Positions 32,203-41,729 of a stretch of DNA of 64,000 nucleotides are shown piece after piece; the first letter of the stretch is position 1; the number at the start of each line of letters is the position of its first letter. Origin of the DNA: Erinaceus europaeus (Eukaryota > Chordata > Mammalia > Eulipotyphla > Erinaceidae). The notes below the pieces were generated by a model, which did not search any database, was not told the DNA's origin, and saw nothing but the letters and a program-made list of their open reading frames with translations. Position numbers and translations under genes: made by a program. Location of the stretch: positions 7,628,417 through 7,692,416 of the forward strand of contig NC_080165.1 of assembly GCF_950295315.1 (NCBI RefSeq), in the 5' to 3' direction.

Positions 32203-32574
32203 TGTTGGGCTGGCTTCGCAGGCGGAGACAGATGACCAGGGACTCATGGCTGGGCTGTATGCAGTATCTCTTTATTCATGTAGAACGCAGTGCAATCCAA
32301 GCCAAACTAAACTAATATACTTGCCAAGTAGGGTGTAAACAGGATGTGACATAGAGAGGGTGGAGCAAAAAGTGACTGGTGCAAATCAGGGTGTACTACG
32401 AGAGGGGGCAGAGCAAAAACACATCATGAACCAGTGGGGATTAAACCAATGCCCTGCAGTGGTTATGTAAATAGAATACAGTGGTGATGTAAATAGAATA
32501 CAGTGTTAAGCAGGGGATATTAAACCAATGAAACAGAAGGGGTTTTTAGAAGCAGAATTAGAAGCATACCAACA
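32203..32574 (-). repeat. 5' LTR of the provirus
   Basis: 372 bases, TGTTGG to CCCAACA on the minus strand, with AATAAA retained in CATGAATAAAGAG. It is nearly identical to the 3' LTR over U3 but differs more in R/U5. Confidence 0.93.
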
Positions 32575-32697
32575 ATTTCTCATCATAATTTCTTAGAATA
32601 AACCAAGTGGTTTTCCTCTACATCCTGATATTGACCAAGAACATTGGGGAGGGGAAGGAGAGGAATGGGATTCTACACGAGTATAAAATCAAGATTT

Positions 32698-32785
32698 AAA
32701 ACTGAGAGATGTGCATAATGGTCATGTAGAGACTCTTACTCTTGAGGCTTCAATGTCTCAGGTTCATGGTGACTTCAATACCCCA
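32698..32785 (+). mobile_element. SINE-C fragment
   Basis: GTGCATAATGGTCATGTAGAG, CTTGAGGCTTCAATGTC and CAGGTTCATGGTGACTTC match a diverged SINE-C. Confidence 0.6.
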
Positions 32786-32786
32786 T

Positions 32787-33126
32787 CTTGAATGGAGCTC
32801 AAAGATATTATGTAAAGTGAGATAAGTCAGAAACAAAAGGATGAATATGGGAGGATCTCATTCATAGACAGAAGTTGAAAAACACGATCAGAAGAGAAAA
32901 CTAAACAGAACTTGGACTGGAGTTGGTGTATTGCACCAAAGTAAAAGACTCTGGTGGTATTGGTGGGGGATGGTTCAGGTCCTAGCACATGATGGGAGAG
33001 GAGGGCCTAGTGGAGGTTGTATTGTTATGTGGAAAACTAGGAGATGTTATGCATGTACCAACTATTGTATTTTACTATTGTTTACTATAAACCAAAAATC
33101 CCCCAATAAAAGAAATTATTAAAAAA
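32787..33126 (+). mobile_element. L1 3' end (5'-truncated)
   Basis: It holds the last part of ORF2 and the 3' UTR: AAGTGAGATAAGTCAGAAAC, GAACTTGGACTGGAGTTGG, ATTGCACCAAAGTAAAAG and ATGTTATGCATGTACC, ending CAATAAAAGAAATTATTAAAA. It is followed at once by an LTR inserted in its tail. Confidence 0.88.
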
Positions 33127-33132
33127 ATCAAA

Positions 33133-33465
33133 TGACGGGCTGGCTAGCTTCATAGGTGGGAGACAGACGACCAGGGACTCATGGCTGAGCTGGGAACACA
33201 GTTCAATCTTTATTGATGAGCGGGGATGCACTTCAACAATCTAATCTCTTCTAATCTCTCTTCAATAGAAAGCCCTGTCTTTTATATCTCCTGAGGCGGA
33301 AGTGTCAGGAAGAGGAAGTACGTAGGATGGGGGGAGGGAGAAGGAAAATTGCGCTAGAACCAATGGAGACTAAACCAATGAAAACAATGATTGTGTAAAT
33401 AGACCATGGCTTCAAGCAATGCAACAGAAGGGGTTTTAGAAGCAGAATTTAGAAGCATACCAACA
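33133..33465 (-). mobile_element. Solo LTR, main class II family, short U3 subtype
   Basis: 333 bases with perfect 6-base duplications atcaaa (33127-33132 and 33466-33471). It shares GAGACAGACGACCAGGGACT and the GAAGCATACCAACA terminus with the provirus LTRs, but the middle (U3) sequence is different. Confidence 0.93.
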
Positions 33466-33471
33466 ATCAAA

Positions 33472-34362
33472 AGACTGTTCAAGTCTAAGGGAAAGCATTC
33501 ATTTAGACACTGTTTTACAGTGAGTATGATTTTATGATATTCTTTAAGAAGTCTGTGACTGGAAAGTTTTGTTCATGTCAGTGACAAGGAGCTAATAAGG
33601 CATTATCTGCTTTGATTTTCGGTGACACTCCTGAAATTTTGATCCTCAATTCTTTGTGATGTCTTCACTTTTGACTTAGTCAGTTAATGAGAAAGTAACA
33701 GTGACAAGGAAGAAACCATTTCATGAAGCTGGCTGCCTCCTTAATAAATAAGGAAGCACAATTTGTTCTGATTTGTGGACTAAACAAATATTTTCAAAAG
33801 GTCCTGTATACAGAAGTCATTTTAATGTCTTTATTTAGCAAAAATTCTGGGTGATTTTGAAGTACAGTAGACACTCCATTCATTAGGAATGAAAATGATT
33901 ATTCTAAAATATTCTTCACTAGCCCTACTTTTTTTTTTGTTAACACAATGAAAAGAGGAATTTCTACCCCAAAAGTCTTTTTTAAATGGAAATTCACACT
34001 GGACTTCTTAGATATGGAGGAAATTCACACATAAGCATAAGTATTTGGAAATATTCCACTTGTGAGATAAAATGTTATGTATAACACTCGGACTGTAAAT
34101 AGGTTGCCTGAAAACAATAATGAGTTATCTCTAACTATCTTCAGAAAAGAGAAACTGCACAGTTTTCATACCTTATCTATAAATTTAACTTAAAATTGCA
34201 GAGGAACTTTATTCCTGTCTGACCTTTTATACCCAATTCAAATATCTCCCCTGAATTAGAGCATCATGAGATCACTCACTCCCTCCTCTAAAGTCTGCTA
34301 GAGCTTACTTCATGGTCTTTGTGTCCACTATACTTCCTAAATCAGTCTCTTCCACCTACCAC

Positions 34363-34409
<47 letters not shown>

Positions 34410-34644
34410 CCTATAGGTAATTGTGGAAGATAAGGAGCCAGAAGGTAAAGGACAAATGTAGTTAATTGGAAAAGATATGGACTTTTCAACTCTTTTTTGT
34501 ATCTCCTTTATTTACTCACCCTTTGACATTGACGAGTTGACTTAGTCTCTCAGAGTGCTAGTTTCCTCATCTAAATAATGGAGAGAATGAATTCTCCTTT
34601 AAAGGATATTGTGAATATTAAACTGTATAAGACAGTGAAACTGG
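33472..34644. other. Unique intergenic sequence
   Basis: AT-rich with no gene seen. It contains the TATC microsatellite listed separately. Confidence 0.5.
34366..34409. repeat. (TATC)n microsatellite
   Basis: About eleven near-perfect tetranucleotide units. Confidence 0.97.
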
Positions 34645-34862
34645 GTAGGGTGGTGGCCAAGCCAATATGGCGCAGGTGTTACAATGCTCAAGGATCCAGG
34701 ATCAAGCACTCAGTTCTCACTTACAGAGGGAAAGTTTCCCAAGAGTAAAGCAGTGCTGCGGGGGGGAGGGGGTGTCTCTTTTTCTTTCTTCCTCTCTATT
34801 CCCTCCTACTCTATTGATTTCTCTCGGTCTCTCTCTATCCAATAAACAAATAAAATATATAT
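34645..34862 (+). mobile_element. SINE-B, diverged
   Basis: GGGTAGGGTGGTGGCCAAGC head, ACAATGCTCAAGGATCC and a CT-rich stretch with CTATCCAATAAACAAATAAAA tail. A SINE-A has landed in this tail. Confidence 0.75.
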
Positions 34863-35165
34863 TTTAAATTTTTTATATTAATTTATTTATTATCCCTTTT
34901 GTTGCCCTTGCTTTTTTTATTGTTGTTGTAGTTATTATTGTTGTTTTTGATGTCATCATTGTTGGACAGGACAGAGAGAAATGGAGAGAGGAGGTGAAGA
35001 CAGAGAGGGGGAGAGAAAGACAGACACCTGCAGACCTGCTTGTGAAGCCCCTGTGAAGCGACTCCCCTGCAGGTGGGGAGCCGGGGGCTCGGACCAGGAT
35101 CCTTATGCCAGTCCTTGCACTTTGTACCATGTGCGCTTAACCCACTGCACTACTGCCCAGCTCTC
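34863..35165 (-). mobile_element. SINE-A copy
   Basis: Complete minus-strand copy with imperfect ataaaatata(t)ttt sequences on both sides. A small insertion lies near 35040 (TTGTGAAGCCCCTGTGAAGC). Confidence 0.9.
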
Positions 35166-35180
35166 ATAAAATATTTTTAG

Positions 35181-35879
35181 TTGCGAAACACTTAGGACAG
35201 AAGAAGAAGCACCTTCCTCTAGCAAATTATTCATAGTTCAATCCCACATTGCAGCTGATGGAACATGAGGATTTTTTGAAGTTGCAGGTTTTCTGAAAGC
35301 ACTGTCTTGTTCATTTGTGTATATTCTTTTGACCCCATGGTGAAAATCTGCATGTTTTGGAGAAACAGAACTGTGCATTGTAAAATTGAAGACTGAACCA
35401 GATTTATCTCTGTACTGTGGGAGAAGAACGTATGAATTTGGTTTGGGGGGGGCCTTTTGATAATACACTATTATCTCAGAAGTACATACAGCTTTGGCTG
35501 CCTTGACCTTGAGATAGTCTATCGTGTTTTAAATGAGGTTCTACACAATTTAACTGTTGTTCTAATTTTCATGGCACATGATCAGAGCACTGTTTCCTTT
35601 CTCATTGTGGGGACTTCTACAGAAATATTGAACTTACTCTGAGAGCAAAATCAAATTCACCACAGTATGCCTGAAAACCAAAGCACTGAGTCAAATAAAT
35701 GTGTTATAAACTGTTCTTGACTGGCACAGAGACCTCTGGAAAGCTATTCTTGCTCGTTAAACATCAATTAAAACAAATAGATAAATAATAGCTTGACTTA
35801 GGGCATCATAGAGGGTTGTAGGAACATATGGGAGTGATTGATACTTTGGAATAAGAGCAATAACAGTGAAAAAAAAGAC
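35181..35879. other. Unique sequence just downstream of EPM2A
   Basis: No repeat is recognised. It may hold a longer alternative 3' UTR of EPM2A, but no strong minus-strand polyadenylation signal was noticed. Confidence 0.4.
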
Positions 35880-35899
35880 AAAAGCACAGTTTTAAAGTC

Positions 35900-35905
35900 T
35901 TTATT
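35900..35905 (-). promoter_or_regulatory. EPM2A: Candidate polyadenylation signal of EPM2A
   Basis: AATAAA on the minus strand within CAGAAAATAAAGACTTT. It is the first canonical hexamer found downstream of the stop codon; an ATTAAA in the X' tail near 35955 is an alternative. Confidence 0.5.
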
Positions 35906-35939
35906 TTCTGGTAATATTGAACACTTTCTTTGTCAGAGT

Positions 35940-36125
35940 CAAGTTTTTTTTTTAATAGTGGTTTAATGATGATTAACAAGATTGTAAGATCACAGGGGGG
36001 ACAATTCCACACAGTTCCCACCACCAGAGCTCCGTGTCCCAGCTTCTCCATTGGAAGCTTCCTTTTCCTTTATCCCCCTCTGGCCATATGGACCAAAATT
36101 CTTTTTAGGTGGGAGCTCTGGTCAG
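35940..36125 (-). mobile_element. Repeat X' 3' fragment
   Basis: The plus strand shows TTTAATGATGATTAACAAG, CCACCACCAGAGCTCCG, CTCCATTGGAAGCTTCC and GACCAAAATTCTTTTTAGG. Confidence 0.85.
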
Positions 36126-36586
36126 AATCCAGGTTTCTACCCTACTTCTTTCTCTGACAATTGACATCTCTCTTTTTTTATGACTTCATTTCAGTTTGGC
36201 AGATGTGCATCCGTGTATGAGCACAGGTGAAGAAATTCACCTCCCTCTCTGTTTGCATGCCAATCTGTAGTGAAGCAACAAAGCACAGCTGTGAATGCAG
36301 CCCACAGCTAAGGCAGCGTCCATAAAGCAAAGGGGACAGGAGCGCTCTGCCTGAGGACACACGCTGCTTCTCTTGCGTGGTGGTAAAACAACATTGCAAG
36401 GACAACACTGCAAGGTCTACATGCTCAGCGTTTCTTGTTGTCACAGTTCCCTGCCTCAAATTTTCCAAAGACACAGCTCAGTCCAAGTGTAACAGAAAGT
36501 CAGCTCCACGGGCCACACAATCTTTTCAGTGCCTTCTAAGGAAATCCAGGAAGAGGGTGGTGGGCATGAGGGGGCAGACCACCCAC

Positions 36587-36864
36587 CTATATGTTGCATA
36601 TGGATGAACGAACCTTTCCAAACTTCTGGAAAAAATCTTCTTCTGCCCGGGCTAAGGCGTCTTCATCGATGTACACGGCCGGTCTTTTGGCCATAACGAA
36701 GTACTGCACCTTCCTGAGCTTCCAGCCCAGCACATAAGAGAGCCAGCCACACACAGCAGCAGTGGAGCGGCCCACACCGGCGTTGCAGTGGACATAAACC
36801 GTGTGCCCATTTTCCAGCAGCGAGTGGAGGAGACAGACTGCCTGGGGCAGCATCTGAATTCGGC
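36587..36864 (-). CDS. EPM2A: EPM2A exon 4: laforin phosphatase C-terminus
   Basis: Laforin is a dual-specificity phosphatase with an N-terminal carbohydrate-binding module that removes phosphate from glycogen; its loss causes Lafora epilepsy in people and dogs. This terminal coding exon starts after a CTCAACCCCAG acceptor in phase 1 and ends at TAG. It encodes the last 91 residues plus part of a Gly codon. The catalytic loop [10 protein letters not shown] is complete, followed by [20 protein letters not shown] and a C-terminus close to [11 protein letters not shown]. Its 278 coding bases equal the human exon (c.719-996), so the full protein would be 331 residues. No stop or frameshift is seen. 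A (TG)n tract on the minus strand lies only about 18 bases upstream of the acceptor. Confidence 0.97.
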
Positions 36865-36882
36865 CTGGGGTTGAGAAAACAC

Positions 36883-36920
<38 letters not shown>
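36883..36920. repeat. (CA)n microsatellite, (TG)n on the gene strand
   Basis: About 18 CA units. On the EPM2A strand this is a UG repeat just before the polypyrimidine tract and acceptor of exon 4. Confidence 0.97.
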
Positions 36921-36923
<3 letters not shown>

Positions 36924-37160
36924 GAATCATGAAACTTCCATTATTATTGTCACTAATAAACGTTCTTCTGGCTTAAATCTCCCACCTTCTGCCCCCCAAA
37001 AGGAATTCTGGTTCATACGCCCAGAGGGGGAGAAGTATTGGGGAAAGATGACCAGAGGGCTCTGAACTCCAACTCCATGGGGACTCGGAGAGAGAAGAGG
37101 GGAAAAGGACATTTGGAAGTAGTCACAGGTGTACGTGTGACTTAGAAAAGAAAGCAAGGG

Positions 37161-37809
37161 TGTTGTTGTGGTGGTGGTCAGGTGCCCTTAGACACTTTGC
37201 ACAAAAGTGCAAAAGTGCTGCTATATTTCTCAAACACTGACTGCAGCCAGTTGCCTTTGGGACTCTAGGCCGTTCCCCGCCCCCATGCTATAAAATGCCC
37301 GTCGAGGCAAGTACGCCCCCCAGAGGCAGGAAATTTTTTTTTTAAGCTGATAAAGTTTTGCCCACAGAGGCAAAAAAATGGCCCCCTCAGGCCCTCCCTT
37401 GGCAGCACACTGGTTCTTGTTACTTGCTTACATGTTTCTCCATGTTTGTGCCAGTTTCCTTTTTGAAAATGCTTGTATGATATAGGTTTCTGTTCACCCC
37501 ACACCCCTGATACTGTGGTCATTTAGTTAAAAACAGAAGGGGGAATTGTTGGTATGTTCCCTTCCCCCCGACCTCTGAGAAGAATTGTTTTGCCCCTTGC
37601 TAGTTTCGTGCCCCGCTTTCTCCCTGCCCCCTATGCTAAGGACGGGCAGAGTCCCAGCAGCAGCTGGGGAGAGAGGATGATGGAGAAAAAGCACATAGTG
37701 TGGTGATTTGCCCGTTCGTGAATAAAGATTAAACTGCGTTCTCAGCCCAGCCGTGTGTCTCTGGTCGTCTCTGTTACCCGTCCATGAAGCCAGCCCGGAT
37801 AAATCAACA
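37161..37809 (+). mobile_element. ERV copy with one LTR and 386 bases of interior
   Basis: The element starts TGTTGTTGTGG and ends with the LTR at ATCAACA. Perfect 6-base duplications caaggg flank it at 37155-37160 and 37810-37815. Bases from about 37230 match the 3' interior of the 30026 provirus (CTGACTGCAGCCAG, GAGGCA repeats, TTTCTGTTCACCCCACAC, polypurine tract). The 5' LTR and most of the interior are missing even though the outer terminus looks intact. Confidence 0.85.
37547..37809 (+). repeat. LTR, main class II family, short subtype
   Basis: 263 bases preceded by the polypurine tract AAAACAGAAGGGGGAAT. It starts TGTTGGTATG and contains GTGAATAAAGATTAAAC. It keeps the GTCTCTGGTCGTCTCTG and AAGCCAGCCCGG U5 blocks, while its U3 is unlike that of the LTRs at 24326 and 30026. 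Confidence 0.9.
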
Positions 37810-37815
37810 CAAGGG

Positions 37816-38167
37816 GGGTCGGGCGGTAGTGCAGTGGGTTAAGCACACGCATGTGGCACAAAGTGCAAGGACCGGAATAATGATCCAAGTTTGAGGCCCC
37901 GGCTCCCCACCTGCAGGGGAGTCGCTGCACAGGTAGTGAAGCAGGTCTGCAGATGTTTGTCTTTCTCTCCCCCTCTCTGTCTTCCCCTCCTCTCTCCATT
38001 TCTCTCTGCCCTATCTAACAACAACATCAATAACAACAATAATAATAACCACTACAACCATAAAACAACAAGGACAACAAAAAGGGGAAAAATAGCCTCC
38101 AGGAGCAGTGGATTCAAGGTGCAGGCACTGAGCCCAAGCAGTAACCTTGGAGAAAAAAAAAAAGAAT
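37816..38167 (+). mobile_element. SINE-A long form
   Basis: Complete copy with the 3' extension. Its own duplication is aaaagaaagcaaggg (37146-37160) and aaaagaaggcaggg (about 38168-38181); the ERV later inserted at its 5' edge. Confidence 0.9.
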
Positions 38168-38310
38168 AAAAGAAGGCAGGGACGTAGGGGAAAAAAAGGG
38201 ACAAATACATATAAATATAGGCAGATCGTTATAGAAATAATAGTCAACCCCTATATGTGACCTTGGAAGGACTGCTGTAGCTTCTAATAGAGGGATAGGA
38301 AACAGGATCC

Positions 38311-38885
38311 TGGGTTTGGGAAAGATGCAGAATTAGACCTCTGTCATCTAGTTCTGTGGATCAATATGAAATCACCAATAACGTTAAAATAAGTGAATCC
38401 ATTGCAAAAACTAACTAAATAAATGAAAAGTAAAAAAACAATAATTCTTCTGAATCTCCATGAATCATAGTGACATTGGGGAAGTGGGGGGGAGGGGTAT
38501 TGGATTTTGCTTCTTACAAAATTTTGAAGGAAAAGGCGAGACTTTGAAATTCTCATAATAATAGTAAAATAGAGCATTACAGAGGCAGTGGGTCAGCTCT
38601 GAACCACCTCTTGATTTTTTGCTGCTCCTCTGAATAACTTCTGCATGGGTGAAAATTTCCCTCGAAAGAAAAATCCAGTCCCAGCTTCAGAAGGATGGAT
38701 TTTTATCTCTGCCAGTAGGGTGTGTAAAGGTGGAGCAGAGGTTTAGAGAACTTCAGAAAGATTCTTAGTTTGCTTGAACTCAACAGGATTCCAGATAAAT
38801 GTAAAACACAGAACTCGTTCAGATTGCTTAAAGGAGTCAATCTCACTCAATCTATATTATTTATCATTTGGCCAATAAGATTGTG
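38311..38885. other. Unique intron sequence
   Basis: No recognised feature. Confidence 0.5.
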
Positions 38886-38888
38886 ACT

Positions 38889-39240
38889 TGGGGGTCGGGC
38901 GGTAGCACAGAGGGTTAAGCACATGTGGCACAAAGCGCAAGGACCAGCTTAAGGATCCCGGTTCGAGCTCCCGGCTCCCCACCTGCAGGGGAGTCGATCC
39001 ACAAGTGGTGAAGCAGGTCTGCAAGTGTCTGTCTTTCTCTCCGCCTCTGTCTTCCCCTCCTCTCTCCATTTCTCTTTGTCCTATCCAACAACAATGGCAT
39101 CAACAACAACAATAATAATAACCACAACAATGATGAAAAAACAAGGGCAACAAAAGGGAAAAATATAGCCTCCAGGAGCAGTGGATTTATGGTGCAGGCC
39201 GAGCCCAAGCAAAAACCCTGGAGGCAAATAATGATAATAA
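38889..39240 (+). mobile_element. SINE-A long form
   Basis: GGGGGTCGGGCGGTAGCACAG head, GGTTCGAGCTCCCGGCTCC, full 3' extension (AAAAACCCTGGAGGC) and a TAATAATAATAATG tail. Confidence 0.93.
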
Positions 39241-39242
39241 TA

Positions 39243-39715
39243 ATAATGATTTACAAACTTAGAAGATAACAGGGTAGAACTCTCACCAGAGTTCTGGATC
39301 CCCAATCCCTCCATTCTAATCCCTCCATAGAGAAGTTCTCTTAAAGTCACAGATGTGGCTTAACTATTATTTATAAAATTATCTATCCATATTTATATAT
39401 GTTTGCCCCCCTTCCCCCCCCCCATGGTCACATCTTCTCTTCCTTTCCAAGTCACACCTACACCAATTACTACAACCAAATGTCTCTCCTTTTCCCCCTC
39501 TTCTCTCTTTCTCTCTCTCTCTCTCTGAGTCCTGATGGAATTGGGATTCAGAGCCCTCTGGTCATCTTCCCCCTGTCATGTCTCCCCTACTGGGTGTACA
39601 GATCAAAATTCTTTTGGGGCTCAGAAGGTGGAAGGTCTGGTTTCTGTCATTGATTCTCCATTGCACATGGGCATTGGCAGGTCGATCCACACCCCTAGCC
39701 TATCAGAACACTGTT
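39243..39715 (-). mobile_element. Repeat X' copy
   Basis: The plus strand shows AATGATTTACAAACTTAG, CCCAATCCCTCCATTC, a CT tract, CAGAGCCCTCTGGTCATC, AGATCAAAATTCTTTTGG and GCATTGGCAGGTCGATCC: X' read backwards. Confidence 0.87.
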
Positions 39716-40263
39716 TTACTTGACTTTACAACTCAAGTTGTCATTATTACCTTCAATTCACATCTGAGGGGGTGGAGGTATCATAGAACTTTGGCCAAAG
39801 TTCTACACTCATGATGAATCAAGCCCAGCCAGTAGAACTCCAGAGCCTCTGGTCCTAACCATTGTACTACTATATAGTCCTAACTGTCCTCTGCAAAGTC
39901 CTGCTTGCTATCGGCGTGATTTCTCCAATAAGCTTTCTACAAACCGTGAACCTGGCCAGGCTGCATCTTAAAACTCCTGCACCTCAAACTCCTGGGTGCC
40001 TCACATCTCTGCTCCATGCTGGAGGGGCACTGTGCCTAAAGATCTTTGTCTGTCTACTTGAGAATCTGTTTCAGAAGGTCTGAGCTATGACATAACCCAC
40101 TAAAGGATAAAAACAAGGTACCCAGAATCAGGACTTTTAAAACAAAGTCAGTAATTTTTTTATCTTTAGGTTTCATATAAAATTAAATTTGATAAAACTT
40201 CTGTTCTAAAATCAACATTTCCTAAAGGAATGAAAAAGACACATCATTTGATGTAAACTATTC
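39716..40263. other. Unique intron sequence
   Basis: No recognised feature. Confidence 0.5.
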
Positions 40264-40278
40264 CAAATTTTAAATGTG

Positions 40279-40444
40279 TCTTTCTCTCTCCCTCTCTGTC
40301 GTCGCCTCCTCTCTCTATTTCTCTCTGTCCTATCCAACAACAACAACATCAATGACAACAATAATAACTACAACAATAAAACAACAAGGGCAACAGAAGG
40401 GAATAAATAAATAAATATTTTTTAAATTATATTAAAAAGGACAA
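40279..40444 (+). mobile_element. SINE-A, 5'-truncated
   Basis: It starts in the CT-rich middle and ends in an A-rich tail. It lacks the tRNA-like head, yet a perfect 15-base duplication (caaattttaaatgtg) flanks it at 40264-40278 and 40445-40459. Confidence 0.93.
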
Positions 40445-40459
40445 CAAATTTTAAATGTG

Positions 40460-41117
40460 GACAGTTTGGTTAAACCTTGTACAAATAGAACAAAAAAAAA
40501 ATCTATGATTCTGACTTTGGAATTTAATGGTTCTCTGCTCCTAGTGGATATCCAATAGGCAGCCATTAAGTGCACAAATAAAAGGAAAATAAACTAAATC
40601 CAATAACATCAATTTGGTCTCACACATGATTCAACTCCCTAATGTAACTTTTGGTCCACACCTCATCAAGCTGATCAATCCATCCTGGGTGGTTAAAGGC
40701 TTCCCGGGAGCAGGCTGTGTAAGCCAGAGGAGAGAAGACAAGGACCGCTGGGCAGCCAGAGAGAAGTTAGAAACTGCATGTAGGGAGGGGGGACCCCACA
40801 GATGCCTGAAGTCTAACTCTGATTGACTCTGCAATAACTCACCCCTACCACAACTTCTAGCCTTTCTAACATACATAAGCATTGTCTTTCTTGCTCCAGG
40901 AGTAATGAAATGTCAGGGCTCAGTACGACTTTATGGAATTTCTCTTCCTGTGCATTTTTGCAGTGTGATACAGATAAAAGTCATGCGATCTAGAAAGTCC
41001 TTTGGCTAAAACCTAGGACTCAGAACCCATAATAACCCAGTTCCAACGCTGTGACTTTTTTTTTGCCAAGCACTTCCATGCCAACTATCTCATTCTATTG
41101 CTGTCTTTCTGAATTGT
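40460..41117. other. Unique intron sequence
   Basis: No recognised feature. Frames at 40614 and 40631 on opposite strands show no homology. Confidence 0.5.
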
Positions 41118-41347
41118 TGTTGTTGTTTTAAATATATTTATTAAAAGAGAAACTTTTCTCTTGTAGTACAGTTCAAAGAAAAAAATGAGAGGAAAATTGA
41201 GAGGGGTGGGGGAGAGAGACAGAGAGACACCTGCAGTCCTGCAGTGTGAAGCTTTCCCCCTGCAGGTAGGGACCAGGGGCTTGAACTCCAGTCCTTGTGC
41301 ACTGAGATGTGAGTGCTTAACCAGGTGCACGACCGCCTGGCCCCATC
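41118..41347 (-). mobile_element. SINE-B copy
   Basis: Minus-strand copy: ATTGAGAGGGGTGGGGGAG, ACACCTGCAGTCCTGCAG, CCCCCTGCAGGTAGGGACC and GGTGCACGACCGCCTGGCCCC. Confidence 0.9.
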
Positions 41348-41729
41348 TTGTTACCCTTCCTAAGGCAGAAATTATTATGCTCATTTTGCAAACGTAGAGA
41401 CTTATTTGTACTACATGACAGAGCTATTCAGTGGCACCTCTGAGCTTAAGCCCGGGTGTCCTGTGACGAAGGTCAAAGTCTGTGCAAGAGACAGGACTGA
41501 ATTCTGAGCAAACAGCCGAGAGTCTGACAGCACGGGGCAGCTGAGGACTCTGGGCAAGGACAGACATTTGTCATCAGTGGCGCTGAGCGGACAGAGGGCA
41601 GAACACAATCTGTGCATCTGTATGAAGGAAGGATAAGGGAACCTTAGTGAGCAGATTTGTCCTGTTCTTCCAGGAGAGTGCTATGTTTGGGAGATCTTTG
41701 TTTACCAGGTAAAAGACACTATCAGAATT

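Larger units (their letters stand above)
30026..32574 (-). mobile_element. Non-autonomous betaretrovirus-like provirus
   Basis: A 2549-base element with two LTRs, a primer binding site and a polypurine tract. It is flanked by 6-base duplications atttct at 30020-30025 and 32575-32580. The 1.8 kb interior has no recognisable gag, protease, reverse transcriptase, integrase or env sequence, so it could only have moved with proteins from a related virus. It carries one 207-codon frame near the 5' LTR, a SINE-C piece at about 31300-31370 and a GCCC/GAGGCA repeat cluster near the 3' end. The layout resembles mouse ETn-type elements in principle; no sequence relationship to them is claimed. Confidence 0.9.
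35880..36586 (-). other. EPM2A: Probable EPM2A 3' UTR
   Basis: The sequence follows the EPM2A stop codon. A minus-strand AATAAA at 35900-35905 is followed by TTTTGTCTTTTTTT, a suitable GU/U-rich downstream element, so cleavage near 35880 is inferred. A repeat X' fragment occupies 35940-36125 inside it. Confidence 0.55.
36962..38310 (+). mobile_element. Repeat X' copy with nested SINE-A and ERV
   Basis: X' runs 36962-37160 (CTCCCACCTTCTGCCCCCCA, CCAGAGGGCTCTGAACTCC) and resumes at 38183-38310 (GGACAAATACATATAAATA, GGACTGCTGTAGCTTC). The two inserts occupy 37161-38182. Confidence 0.78.

Noticed and set aside
36652..36930. Alternative frames of 84-92 residues over EPM2A exon 4
   Set aside because: They are shadows of the laforin frame, which matches the expected phase and length exactly.
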